Assembly: GCA_964016885.1 (NCBI GenBank)
Contig: OZ024759.1
Span: 4,525,546-4,589,545 of the forward strand
Reading direction: 5' to 3'
Source of the DNA: Eledone cirrhosa
Lineage: Eukaryota; Mollusca; Cephalopoda; Octopoda; Eledonidae
Length of the DNA: 64,000 nucleotides
Below the pieces are notes generated by a model that saw nothing but the letters and a program-made list of their open reading frames with translations, was not told the origin of the DNA and made no database searches. Shown one piece after another: positions 52,131 through 63,667 of this stretch. Each line of letters begins with the position of its first letter. Within the stretch, counting starts at the first letter, position 1. The position numbers and the translations under genes are program-made.

Positions 52131-52935
52131 TCCATTGCCCAGATGGTTCTATAGAAATAGTAGACACTTTCCGTTACCTGGGTGACGAAATCAACAGTGG
52201 TGGAGGGTGTTCTGAAAGTACAGTAGCCAGAGTCAGAACGGGATGGAAAAAGTTCAGAGAGCTTATACCGTTGTTGGCCACAAAAGGTTTCTCTCTAAAA
52301 ATGAAAGGCAGATTGTATGATGCCTGTTTCTCTCTAAAAATGAAAGGCAGATTGGTATGGCCATGTGATGCGCATTAAAGACGACAGTTGTATAAAAAAA
52401 GTGCAGGGCGATCAAAATTGATGGTAGTTACGGAGTAGGTAAACCCAGAAAAACCTGGGATGATCTGATAAATTCCGACCTTACATACTTACATCTCTCT
52501 AAGACAATGTCTCTGGACCGAGATCTTTGGTGCTATGCAGTAATACAGAAGACCCGCCTTGCCTATGTACAAAACGAAACCTACAGTCAGTAGGCACCTC
52601 TTAACCAAATATACACCCCAATCTACTACCCCTACCCTATCCTCCCACTCCCACCAACAGCATGAGAAAATGAAATCGAGTTCGTGTAGGTGTCACGGGA
52701 AAGAAAAAAAAAACACACAGTCCACGCTGTAATGTGGTCGTGTAGGTAACATGGTAAAAAGTTCCCAGTTCCACACTGTAAATGTGGTTGGTGTTAGGAA
52801 GGGCATCCAGCCGTAGAAAACCTGCCAGATAGTTCTATATGAGTGAGACACGGTCACCCGACCAGCCTTGCCTCAACTCCCGTCTAACCCATGCTAGCGT
52901 GGAAAATGGACGTTAAACGAAGATGATGATGATAT

Positions 52936-53395
52936 ATATAGGAAAATGTATGACCTCGACAGTAGAGCTCAAGCCGTTTCGACGGCTATTTCTGGACTAA
53001 ATTAGAATTTTTAGCCTGGTAAATAAATAGCCGAACTTTTCAAGGGGTACTTCCTTATATGGGAAGATTGTAGCTGTCAAGAGGATTGGTCAAAAATTCC
53101 TGGTAAACACAATTAAGTCTATCATGGCAGTGGGTGGGAGGTGGGGATGGCTGAACTTGCCTGTAGAGCAAAGAGGGAGTGGGTGGAGCCGGTCAAGCGT
53201 TGAAAGTGAAATCTAAACAGCAAATTCTAAGGATTGTGTAAGAAAGTAGGCCAACTTTCATACTTTCCACCATAGCGATTAAACTGCATACCCTGCTTTC
53301 CAGGTTACCCTTTGCCACTGATATATATATATTTATATATTGAGTACTCTGGTGCATTATGGTCCTTCTGGTTCCTTACCACACCTCCTTTGTTA
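52936..53395. repeat. Dispersed repeat D, copy 2
   Basis: Partner of 48070-48465 (see there), directly after the LINE tail and before the gypsy element; TA-rich patch at 53322-53340. Confidence 0.5.
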
Positions 53396-53468
53396 TATAT
53401 ATACAACGGCGGCGAAGATTGGAAACCGAATCTGAGCTTTCCCACCTCTGGGACAAGCCATGGTAAGT

Positions 53469-53804
53469 TGTTTACGCTCAAGAGACTAACCCCCTGGGGG
53501 ATGCTAAACACAGGTCAGAGGTGTTTAAGCCTGACAGAAAATAGGTCAGAGGATATATCCATCTTTCTGAGTTGTTTACGCTTGGCAAACTAATCCCTTG
53601 GGAGACTCTAACCAAAGTTCAGAGGATATATCTATCCTTCTAACTTCAACTCTTATAAATACAGGGGTTGTTTACGCCCCGACAGAAAAGAAGTGATATA
53701 CAGACAAGACAAGTGGCCTTTACAAGCTCTCGTCACGAAATACCAGTCCGTCACTAATTTCCTCTCCTGCCTGGCTGATCGATACAACCACATATTCCGT
53801 TACA
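53469..53804 (+). repeat. Gypsy 5' LTR (shortened)
   Basis: 336 bp, TG...CA. Contains two diverged ~110-bp subrepeats ('tgtttacgctcaagagacta' and 'tgtttacgcttggcaaacta'). Compared with the 3' LTR it lacks ~312 bp after 'gctgatcg'. Confidence 0.8.
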
Positions 53805-53856
53805 ACTGGTGACCCCGTAAAACAGACACACAACTTCTGATCATCCACTACAAACG

Positions 53857-56570
53857 ATGTCTCTAGCACACGACGATTCATCTACGGCAGAAATGGCAGT
53901 GAGGGGGGCATTTACATTAAGAATTCCACCATTCTGGGTGCACGATCTAACACTGTGGTTCGCGCACATCCAAGCGCAGTTCGCATAATAACACACGACC
54001 CACCTGTCGCTGCACGACCTAGAAGGCTACCACCAGACCGGCTGAAGTCCGTCAAACAAGAATTTCAGCACATGCTGGATCTCGGCATCATACGTCTGTC
54101 CTCACCCATACACTGTGTACCCAAGAAGTCGTCGAACGACTGGCGAATCTGTGGCGACTACCGTGCACTGAACAACTGCACCGTTCCTAACTCTTATCCA
54201 GTACCTCATCTACAGGACTTCTCTAGCTCGCTGCACGGGGCTCGCATATTTTCGAAGATCGATCTTGTCGAGCTTAACAATCAGATACCCGTTGAGCCCG
54301 CAGATATTCCAAAGACCGCAGTCACAACACCCTTTGGAATGTTCGAATTTCTGCGTATGCCTTTCGGTTTGCGAAATGCAGCGCAAACGTTCCAGCGATT
54401 CATCGATACAGTCACCAGGGGTCTACCTTTTGTATACGCATACATTGACGACTTACTGGTGGCCAGCAGCTCCGACGAAGGACATGAGAAACACCTGGAT
54501 CTCCTATTCACACGTTTGCGTGAATATGGAATTGTTATCAACCCCAGCAAATGTGAGTTCGGAGTTGCGTCCCTTCATTTTCTGGGACACATCATTGACA
54601 AAGATGGTATTTGCCCACTTAAGGAGAAAGTCAAATCCATCATTGATTTTCCACAACCTATATCTCTCCGCAAACTGCGAGAATTTCTTGGCCTGGTAAA
54701 CTTCTACAGAAGATTTATACCCCACTGTGCAGAGACAGCCCAACCACTCACAGATTTGCTGCGGCAGCGTACAACCAAAAACGCAAACATCAAGCTTCGC
54801 TGAGTTGAAGAAAATGTTGTCCGAGGCTACAATGCTGAGTTACCCCAAACCTGACGCCCCAATGTGTTTATTGACTGATGCATCCGATTTCGGAGTTGGA
54901 GGTGTGCTTCAACAACTCTCTGGCGATATTTGGCGACCTGTATCTTTTTTCTCTAAGCGATTAAAACCCGCCGAAACTAAGTACAGCACATTCAGTCGTG
55001 AATTATTGGCAGCATACCTTGCTGTCAAGCATTTTCGACACATGCTAGAAGGTCGTGTGTTCTCTATATACACCGACCACAAACCACTAGTGTACGCGTT
55101 CAATGCCAAGCCTGACCGACACTCACCCAGGGAGGTCCGACATCTGGACTTCATTTCTCAGTACACTACTGATATTCGGTACATTAAGGGTGCCACCAAC
55201 TCAGCAGCTGATGCCCTATCGCGCATGGAGCTTAAGGCAATCCACACCACTGCCACTATCGACCTCCAGAAGATTGCAGCGGATCAACAGAATGACGAGG
55301 AACTGCTGCAACTCCGGAAATCATCCTTGAAATTGAAGGAATGCCTGCTGCCCTCTTCTTCGGGTTATATTTGGTGTGACATCTCCACAGGCCGCGAGCG
55401 CCCATACGTGCCCCGGAAACATCGACGCGACGTTTTCTCGACACAGCATTCTCTGGCACATCCTGGCGTCTGCGCCACGCAGAAACTGATGGTTGCCCGC
55501 TTTGTGTGGCCCAACATCAACAAGGACACCCGCGAATGGGCTAGGAACTGCATCGCGTGCCAGAAGGCGAAAATTCACCGGCACATCAAAACCCCGATCG
55601 CTTCTTTCGCAACACCTGATGCACGGTTCCAACATGTGCATATAGACATAGTTGGACCTTTGTCTCCTTCTCAAAACTACACTCATCTTCTCACCTGTGT
55701 CGACCGATTTTCTCGCTGGCCAGAAGCTTTTCCCCTGACGGATATTACTGCGGAAACTGTTGCCAAAACGTTAGTGTTTCACTGGGTTTCGCGTTTCGGC
55801 ACACCCGTGACCATCACTACGGATAGAGGACGTCAGTTCGATTCGAACCTATTTACCGAGCTGCCTCGTCTCCTCGGGTGCAAACACATCCATACAACAG
55901 CGTATCACCCTGCCGCTAACGGCATGGTAGAACGCTTACACCGCCAGCTAAAATCATCTATCAAGGCTTACGAAGACTCCACTAACTAGTTCGAATACCT
56001 CCCACTCATTCTTCTTGGTATTTGTTCCACTGTTAAAGAGGGAGTCGGACATTCTCCGGCTGAAATCGTGTATGGCACCGTACTCACTCTACCCGGACAA
56101 ATGATCACTCCTGTTTCGCCACAAGAACTTCCAGACCCTACAAAATATGTGCACCGTTTACGGTCATCAATGTCGCATCTGTCTCCTTCAGCCCCTAAAC
56201 AACAGCACGTTACTTCACACATACCAAAAGACATCGATACATGTTTTCGTTAGAAATGACGGTATTCCATCGCAACTTCGTCCACCGTATTCCGTCCGGG
56301 CCCTACAAGGTGATACAGAAATGCCCTAAGTATTTCGTCCTCGACTTGAACGGGAAGCGAAATACCGTCTCCATTGATCGTTTAAAAAAAGCGTTCATAG
56401 AACAGGAATTGCCACCAGTACCCACCGTTTCTCCAGACTCACCAACAACTTTGCCCGACACAAACACGGCAAATATTGCACACCAAATCCGGAAGAACAG
56501 TCCGATGGCCCACGCCATGGGATACGTACAAGTTTATCGGGTAAGTACAAATTATGCATCTGGTCGACAT
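53857..56570 (+). pseudogene. Gypsy gag-pol remnant
   Basis: A 43-codon gag start (53857-53988; [14 protein letters not shown] motif) is joined by deletion directly to RT. RT motifs [25 protein letters not shown] and catalytic YIDD are present; [12 protein letters not shown] departs from the usual KIDL..AYHQIP. A frameshift at ~54790 leads to RNase H ([33 protein letters not shown]). Integrase has the HHCC finger (HSLAH...CIACQ) and DDE residues ([26 protein letters not shown]). A TAG at 55987-55989 replaces Trp; more frameshifts follow (~56240). Dead element. Confidence 0.82.
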
Positions 56571-56929
56571 TTCGGCTAATTTGTACATTTCAACGAATCG
56601 GCCAATTTCTGTGGTCATGAACTACACACAAATCAATTAACTCTGTGCATCACCCACATCAAAAGAACAGACAAAAGAACATTTTTCTGTTTCTATGAAA
56701 TGAACAAACTTTTAATCAACAAACTTTTCGTACGAACATTTTCAATATTATGTAACATCACAGTACATTTTCCTGAATGTAAATTTCTTTTGCTTTGCAT
56801 GTTTTCTTCCATGTCTCCTGTTTGTAAATGACTTTCATGTGTTTTTTTATTTTTACTGATTTTCTTCAACAACACACCTAGTCATACCTATCTTCATTTC
56901 ACATGCACCTAGATCGTTCAATCTTAACT
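56571..56929 (+). other. Gypsy 3' untranslated region
   Basis: AT-rich sequence between pol and the 3' LTR with no ORF. A clear polypurine tract is not visible just before the LTR. Confidence 0.5.
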
Positions 56930-57576
56930 TGTTTACGCTCAAGAGACTAACCCCTTGGGAGAGGCTAAACGCAGGTCAGAGGTGTTTACGCCTGACAGAA
57001 AATAGGTCAGAGGATATATCCATCTTTATGACTTGTTTACGCTTGGCAAACTAATCCTTGGGAGACTAACCAAAGTTTAGAGGATATATCTATCCTTCTA
57101 AATTCTACTCTTATAAAGACAGGGATTGTTTACGCCAAAAACAGAAAACAAGTGGGATACAGACAAGACAAGACGTTTTACAAGCTCTCGTCACGAAAAA
57201 CCAGTCTATCACTTATTCTCACCTTCCTGGCTGATCGCTGACTCCTGCAATACAAATAAGTAAATATACTGATACGCCGCACACACGCATTCATAGTGAG
57301 TCCAGCATTTGTACACGTATCATTCATTTCTGTTTACACGTATTATAATCGTATTCTGTGATATTTGAATTTACGTGGCTCGAAGAGCCACCAAATTATT
57401 GTATGAATATTTTGTGTCAATTATTTTATCATTCAATATTCAAATTGAATATTGTTGTAATAAAATAAACTTTGTAACAACACTCCTGGTATTTTTCTTT
57501 ACACCGAAACCACCATACCAACAGTTACATCCATCCATCCACTTGTCGTTACAACCACACATAATATTCCGTTACA
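56930..57576 (+). repeat. Gypsy 3' LTR (long form)
   Basis: 647 bp. It includes ~312 bp (57238-57549) absent from the 5' LTR, with 'aataaaataaac' (polyadenylation-type signal, ~57460) and a small 'ggctcgaagagcc' palindrome. The long form is probably the original and the 5' copy deleted. Confidence 0.75.
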
Positions 57577-57716
57577 CCTCCGTCTATATTTCAACCACTG
57601 GAACAACCTCACACAAGAAACAGTTGTCGCACCCTCAGTCAACATTTTAATGTCAAACATCGAAATAAATGTTATGAGTGTATATAGATAGATGTATATT
57701 GTGTGTGTATATATAC

Positions 57717-57880
57717 AGTAATCCCCCGCTATATTGCGGTTCACTTTTCGCGGTCCCGTTACATCGCGGATATTTCTTTGGAACGTATCTAATTTCCTAT
57801 CGCGGTAATCCTCGCCACATCGCGGATTATTCGTTAGAACATATCTATTTTCTTATCGCGGTACGTCTGAGTAAAAAGTG
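57717..57880 (+). mobile_element. pogo/Tigger-like terminal fragment
   Basis: After TA, the sequence CAGTAATCCCCCGCTATATT with repeated 'atcgcgg' motifs resembles pogo/Tigger DNA transposon ends. The other end was not found. Confidence 0.5.
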
Positions 57881-58064
57881 TTTAAAATTTAAACTTATTA
57901 AATAAGTTTCGATGTTATTAAAGAGTATATCGTAAGGAAGGGACATCTTAAGGCTTTAATTATGAACAAATTTTTATATTTTCATTCCATTATTGTTTTA
58001 CTGATTGTGTTTTGCTCTAATCTACTACAAACCCTTCATAGATTGGTCTCTCTGTAACATGGTT

Positions 58065-58270
58065 GTTTCTGGAACGTATCATGGCTTAGTGGTTAAAGCA
58101 TTGGGCTTGCAATCTAAAGGTTGTGAGTTCGATTCTCGGACAGGGTGTTGTGTTGTGTCCTTGAGCAAGACACTTTATTTCACGTTACTCCAGTTTACTC
58201 AGCTGTAGAAATGAGTTGTGATGTCACTGGTGCCAAGCTATATCAGTCATAACCTTTCTCTTGGACATAT
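58065..58270 (+). mobile_element. SINE-A-like copy
   Basis: 'tggcttagtggttaaagcat' and 'ggttgtgagttcgattctcg' heads, 'ccttgagcaagacactttat' body, 'gtgccaagctatatcagtca' tail. Confidence 0.7.
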
Positions 58271-58317
58271 ATATAGTGTATATATACTGTACACAGTGTA
58301 TATATATCTATATCATC

Positions 58318-59835
58318 ATCACTGTTTTACGTCCCTTCTTCCATGGTAGTATGGGTTAGACAGGTTGTCCTGTTGTGGGCAGTGCCAGATAGGGTGACCT
58401 TGTCTTGCTCAGATGGGAACCGATTTAGGCTTGATTTCCACAGCTGGATGCCCTTCCTAACACCAACCTCACAGTGAGTGATGGGTGTTTTTTTGTTGTG
58501 ACACCTCCACGGCCACTTTACAGTGGGAGGGGGTGGGGCATATTGTCTATGTGCTTCAGCTTGTACCCAGGGGCTACAACACAACCTCCTCTGCTGCACA
58601 CAGCATTTGATTCCTCTTATGTTCAGTCTCTCTCTCAATTTGTTAATGCTTTACCGTTCGCGTATATTACTATTACACGTCCATCGGAGCATGCAAGCTT
58701 CGTTTCTTTCTAATCTACGCAAGTCTTCTACAGACAGTGCCCAGGTCTCACTACCATGTAGCATTGCTGTTCGTATGCACGTATCATACTGTCTGCCTTT
58801 CATTTTGAGGGAAAAGCCTTTTGCAGCTAGCAGTGGCAGTAGCTCCCTAAACTTCTTCAATCCTGTTACTGTACTTTCAGAACACCCACCTCCGCTGCTC
58901 CTTTCGCCACCTAGGTAGCAAAAGCTGTCTACTGTTTCTACAGATCTCTCCCAGAGTTTGGTGGTGCTTGTTTCTTTAGTTCTGCCATAGATTCAGCTAT
59001 AAGTGTAAGATCATCCGCATATAGGAGTTCCTATGGGCATCAGGTCTTAAACTCCTCTGTTATAGCCTGCAATACTATTATAAACAGAAGAAGGTTAAGA
59101 ACAGAGCCCTGGTGGACACCGACCTGTATGCTAGATTCCTCGCTATAGTAATTGTTAACTCTAACTTTGCTGACTGCTCCCCTATACATGGCTTGTACAG
59201 CTTTCACAAGCCACTAATCTACTCTTAGTTTTCTAAGAGCCCACCAGATTATAGCACGGAGCACTCTGTTGAAGAATTTTTCCATATCGACAAGAGCCAG
59301 GTAGAGCGGCTTGCTTTTAGCTAGGTACTTTACCTGTAACTGCCTCACAAGGAAGAGAGCATCAGTGGTGCTTTTTCCTGGCACAAGCCCAAACTGCATC
59401 TCACCTAGTTTTACCCACTCCCTGATCAACTGTGCTATGACTCTTTCGATTACTTTCATGACCTGGTCCATCAGCTTTATATCTCTATAGTTTATTCTAT
59501 CTAGTGCATCTACTTTACCCTTGTAGCAGTTGACGATGATGCTGCTGCACCAATCCTTTGGTATGACACCCTCTAGTATTACCTGGTTAACAATATGTGT
59601 GGTTATTACTTTATCTACCCATTTGTCAGCTAATAGTATACCTACACCACCCATCCCATTGTCATTTCCCACCCAGAAAAATTTATAGCACTAACTTTTG
59701 CCTACAAGGACTCTAGCGAACTCTCCTCTCCACCTAGTCTCTTGCACACAGCATACGTCAATATCCTTTCACTCTAGCATGTCTATAATTTCTCCTTCCC
59801 TTCCTTTCATTGTGCTTATGTTGATGCTGCCAACT
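58318..59835 (-). mobile_element. CFDP2-type LINE (copy 3), internally deleted
   Basis: Minus strand. Pieces of endonuclease (59640-59835) are fused directly to RT (59214-59610: VIPKDWCSSIIVNCYKGK, FGLVPGKSTTDALF, ALVDMEKFFNRV), then the YADD region (~59010), the C-terminal region (58600-58860: MKGRQYDTCIRTAMLHGSET) and 3' UTR with (ATGATG) near 58318. Stop codons include TAG at 59031-59033 in the Trp position before ELLYADD. Inactive. Confidence 0.78.
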
Positions 59836-60027
59836 CAGAGTTTTGAACATTTGCCATCATTTGTGGGAAAAGGTGAATTTTTGCAGGGGAGTGTGTATGC
59901 TTCCTGTCTCTGAATTAAAGCTTTGCATGGGTGCTTGGTAACTCGCAGATTCATATTCATTTATTTATTCGGGGTTGTTCCATTTATCCTTCGCTCCTCC
60001 ATACATAACAGTAATCAAGTATACTTT
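59836..60027. other. Unassigned spacer
   Basis: No recognised feature between LINE copy 3 and the 49-bp array. Confidence 0.5.
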
Positions 60028-60478
60028 GGTGCAGGGCTAGAAGGACAGTAGTAATAATGGCAGAGTTTGTTGGGGCTGGTAAGGGCTAGAAGGACAGTAG
60101 TAGTAATGGCAGTGTTTGTTGGGGCTGGTAAGGGCTAGAAGGACAGTAGTAGTAATGACAGAGTTTGTTGGGGCTGGTAAGGGCTAGAAGGACAGTAGTA
60201 GTAATGACAGAGTTTGTTGGGGCTGGTAAGGGCTAGAAGGACAGTAGTAGTAATGGCAGAGTTTGTTGGGGCTGGTAACGGCTAGAAGCACAGTAGTAGT
60301 AATGACAGAGTTTGTTGGGGGCTGGTAACGGCTAGAAGGACAGTAGTAGTAATGGCAGAGTTTGTTGGGGCTGGTAACGGCTAGAAGGACAGTAGTAGTA
60401 ATGGCAGAGTTTGTTGGGGCTGGTAACGGCTAGAAGGACAGTAGTAGTAATGGCAGAGTTTGTTGGGGCTGGTAATGG
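60028..60478. repeat. 49-bp minisatellite
   Basis: About nine units of 'aggacagtagtagtaatggc' + 'agagtttgttggggctggta' + 'agggctaga'. Source unknown. Confidence 0.85.
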
Positions 60479-61279
60479 GTAAGGACATGTTGCTGTGGTT
60501 TGATTGGTCAAATAGCCAATGGTAGTGAGTGGGAAATTGTGAGATAGGTAGCCATCATGACAGGAGATTCGGGGGAAATAAGCAGATATAAGTAGGCTTA
60601 TTAGACAAGGCAAGTATGCAAGAATTTCGAAGATTGTCACCTAGCTTTGAGAGAAAGGAGAGGTAATTGCAGGGGTTAGGGATGAGTTTGTAGAGAAAGA
60701 CACAATGTCCAACATAGTTTATATCAAAAACAAGGTCGAAGTATATACATTGTGGAAACAAGTCAATGATAATAATAATAATAATGTAAACAGAACATTT
60801 TGAAATTGGGGAAGAGAGATAGCTGTAGAATAGAAATAATCTATGAAAGTCTGGGATATAAGTTATATATATATGTTGTGATGTCACTTGTGCCAAGCTG
60901 TATCAGCCATTGCCTTTCCCTTGGACAACATATATAGCGTATAATATATATTGTACACATCGTATATATACTATATATATTGTGTATATATACTGTAGAC
61001 AGTGTATATATGATATATATATAGTATATATATATGTAGTGATGTAACTGGTACCAAGCTGTATCAGCCATTACCTTTCCCTTGGACAACATCGGTGGCG
61101 TGGAGAGGGTAGACTGGTATACTTGGGTGACTGCTGGTCTTCCTCAAACAACTGGACTTGTGCCTCAGAAGGGAACTTTCTAGTTGCAAATCACATGGTC
61201 ATTCTTGACCGACAGAGGTCTTCGATATGTTAGGTGTGTATATATAGATGTGTATTGATGTCCATGTGGGAGTCATCGA
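60479..61279. repeat. Unassigned DNA with SINE tail fragments and TA microsatellite
   Basis: SINE tail pieces ('gtgccaagctgtatcagcca') at ~60880-60930 and 61037-61215; (TA/TATG) repeats 60930-61040; (AAT)n near 60770. No gene. Confidence 0.55.
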
Positions 61280-61420
61280 TACCAATGCTAGGGATGGCTG
61301 GTCTTCTATATTACTGTATAACACCAAAGATCTCGATCCTGTGTCATTGTCTTAGAGAAGTGCAATTGTGTGAGGTCAGCTGTTATCACCTCATCCCAGG
61401 TCTTCCTACTTCATATCTTC
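61280..61420 (-). mobile_element. CFDP2-type LINE C-terminal fragment
   Basis: Matches 18255-18390 of copy 1 almost throughout ('ggtcttct.tattactg', 'caaagatctcgatcctgtgt', 'cattgtcttagagaagtgca', 'gtgtgaggtcagctgttatc'). It is the source of the adjacent array. Confidence 0.7.
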
Positions 61421-62890
61421 CATCAATTGTGTGAGGTCAGCTTTTATCACCTCATCCCAGGTCTTCCTACTCCATAGCTTCCATCAATTGTGTCAGGTCA
61501 GCTATTATCACCTCATCCTAGGTCTTCCTACTTCATAGCTTCCATCAATTGTGTGAGGTCAGCTTTTATCACCTCATCCCAGGTCTTCCTACTTCATAGC
61601 TTCCATCAATTGTGTCAGGTCAGCTGTTATCAACCCATCCCAGGTCTTCCTTCTCTATAGCTTCCATCAATTGTGTCAGGTCAGCTTTTATCACCTCATC
61701 CCAGGTCTTCCTACTTCATAGCTTCCATCAATTGTGTCAGGTCAGCTTTTATCACCTCATCCCAGGTCTTCCTACTTCATAGCTTCCATCAATTGTGTCA
61801 GGTCAGCTATTATCACCTCATCCCAGGTCTTCCTACTTCATAGCTTCCATCAATTGTGTCAGGTCAGCTTTTATCACCTCATCCCAGGTCTTCCTACTTC
61901 ATAGCTTCCATCAATTGTGTCAGGTCAGCTTTTATCACCTCATCCCAGGTCTTCCTACTTCATAGCTTCCATCAATTGTGTCAGGTCAGCTTTTATCACC
62001 TCATCCCACGTCTTCCTACTTCATAGCTTCCATCAATTGTGTCAGGTCAGCTTTTATCACCTCATCCCAGGTCTTCCTACTTCATAGCTTCCATCAATTG
62101 TGTCAGGTCAGCTATTATCACCTCATCCCAGGTCTTCCTACTTCGTAGCTTCCATCAATTGTGTCAGGTCAGCTTTTATCACCTCATCCCAGGTCTTCCT
62201 ACTTCATAGCTTCCATCAATTGTGTAAGGTCAGCTTTTATCACCTCATCCCAGGTCTTCCTACTTCATAGCTTCCATCAATTGTGTCAGGTCAGCTTTTA
62301 TCACCTCATCCCAGGTCTTCCTACTCTATAGCTTCCATCAATTGTGTAAAGTCAGCTTTTATCACCTCATCCCAGGTCTTCCTACTTCATAGCTTCCATC
62401 AATTGTGTGAAGTCAGCTTTTATCACCTCAGACTAGGTCTTCCTACTCCATAGCTTCCATCAATTGTGTGAGGTCAGCTTTTATCACCTCAAACCAGGTC
62501 TTTTTACTCCATAGGTTCCATCAATTGTGTAAGGTCAGCTGTTATCAACCCATCCCAGGTCTTCCTTCTCTATAGCTTCCATCAATTGTGTCAGGTCAGC
62601 TTTTATCACCTCATCCCAGGTCTTCCTACTTCATAGCTTCCATCAATTGTGTCAGGTCAGCTATTATCACCTCATCCCAGGTCTTCCTACTTCATAGCTT
62701 CCATCAATTGTGTCAGGTCAGCTATTATCACCTCATCCCAGGTCTTCCTACTTCATAGCTTCCATCAATTGTGTCAGGTCAGCTATTATCACCTCATCCC
62801 AGGTCTTCCTACTTCATAGCTTCCATCAATTGTGTCAGGTCAGCTATTATCACCTCATCCCAGGTCTTCCTACTTCATAGCTTCCATCAA
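61375..62890 (-). repeat. 61-bp minisatellite from LINE coding sequence
   Basis: About 25 units of 'cttccatcaattgtgtcagg' + 'tcagcttttatcacctcatc' + 'ccaggtcttcctacttcata' + 'g'. Equivalent to the LINE segment that encodes 'DGSHGVGRPRKTWDELINSD' in copy 1. Not coding (61 is not a multiple of 3). Confidence 0.85.
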
Positions 62891-62993
62891 TTTTATAAAA
62901 TGCTTGAAAACAACTTAGAAAAAATGTTACTCAAAATCAAAATTTAATCCCAAAGAGAGGAAATTGGAACATTATCCACTGAAAGTTGCTTAA

Positions 62994-63200
62994 CCCTTTA
63001 GTGTCCAAACCAGCCAAAACTGGCCAGAATTCTCTACCTCTTTCTGTTGAAACTGGCTGTAACTGGTCGCTCAGACTGATGTTAAGGTATTGTTCTCAAA
63101 ATAAATACTTTCAAAATCTGATAGATTCAATATTATGTGAGATAAAGCCTTTACCATGAAAATATAATAGTATATATAAAATAATGTGAATGCTAAAGGG
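62994..63200 (+). mobile_element. piggyBac-like MITE
   Basis: TTAA 62990-62993 and 63201-63204; left end CCCTTTAGTGTCCAAACC, right end GAATGCTAAAGGG. Confidence 0.72.
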
Positions 63201-63204
63201 TTAA

Positions 63205-63462
63205 CCCTTTAACATTTAAACCGGCAATAACTGGCCAGAGTTCTGTCCTCTTTTTCTTTTTAAACCACTCGTAACTGGCCACTCATACTGATGTTAAAGT
63301 ATTGTTCTCAATATAAATAATATCAGATTCGATATTATGTGAGGTAAAGACTTTACCATGGAAATATAATAGTATATATAGAGTAATGTAAATGTTATGT
63401 GAGATAAAGACATTACCATGGAAATATAATAGTATATATAGAATAATGTAAATGTTAAAGGC
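63205..63462 (+). mobile_element. piggyBac-like MITE sharing a TTAA with its neighbour
   Basis: Starts after the shared TTAA (63201-63204) with CCCTTTAACATTTAAACC and ends GTAAATGTTAAAGGC before TTAA at 63463-63466. It holds two internal 'gtgag.taaag.c.ttaccatg' units, an incipient duplication of the 72-bp type. Confidence 0.7.
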
Positions 63463-63466
63463 TTAA

Positions 63467-63667
63467 ACCCTGAAGAAAGGACTTTTAGGTCCCGAAATAT
63501 TGGACAGATAAAAGAACAACAACAAAAAAACAAAACAAAGATTACCAGGTAACTTTTACTTTTCCTTACCTCATCTTATTGTCCATTTTGCATTGTTTAG
63601 CCTTCTATCTCTTTCAACGTTATATTTTATATAGAATGCTTCAAACAAACTACAACATTTAATTATA
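63467..63667. other. Unassigned spacer
   Basis: Nothing recognised. Confidence 0.5.

Larger units (their letters stand above)
49733..52935 (+). mobile_element. CFDP2-type LINE (copy 2), nearly full length, broken
   Basis: Plus-strand copy. Endonuclease begins MNVGTLKGRSNEVVEMLERK at 49743 and is open for 429 codons. A small deletion near 51005 shifts the frame; the RT continues at 51080-51775 and stops at TGA (51773-51775) in the Trp position before ELLYADDLTL. The PHD-like finger region follows (51950-52090), then a ~300-bp deletion with a 27-bp filler duplication near 52328-52355. The 3' UTR (52570-52935) ends in (GATGAT)n. Inactive. Confidence 0.82.
53469..57576 (+). mobile_element. Ty3/gypsy LTR retrotransposon, defective
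   Basis: Both LTRs begin TGTTTACG and end GTTACA: 53469-53804 (336 bp) and 56930-57576 (647 bp). The primer-binding region starts 'tggtgaccccgt' 2 bp after the left LTR. Internal: a gag stub, then RT, RNase H, integrase and pol C-terminus with several breaks; protease and most of gag are deleted. No target duplication matches at the outer ends. No env-like ORF. LTR contains 'cttataaatac' (TATA box, ~53655). Confidence 0.82.

Noticed and set aside
5408..58140. tRNA genes at the heads of SINEs
   Set aside because: A- and B-box-like motifs are present, but the cloverleaf is degraded and followed by SINE bodies; these are SINE promoters, not tRNA genes.
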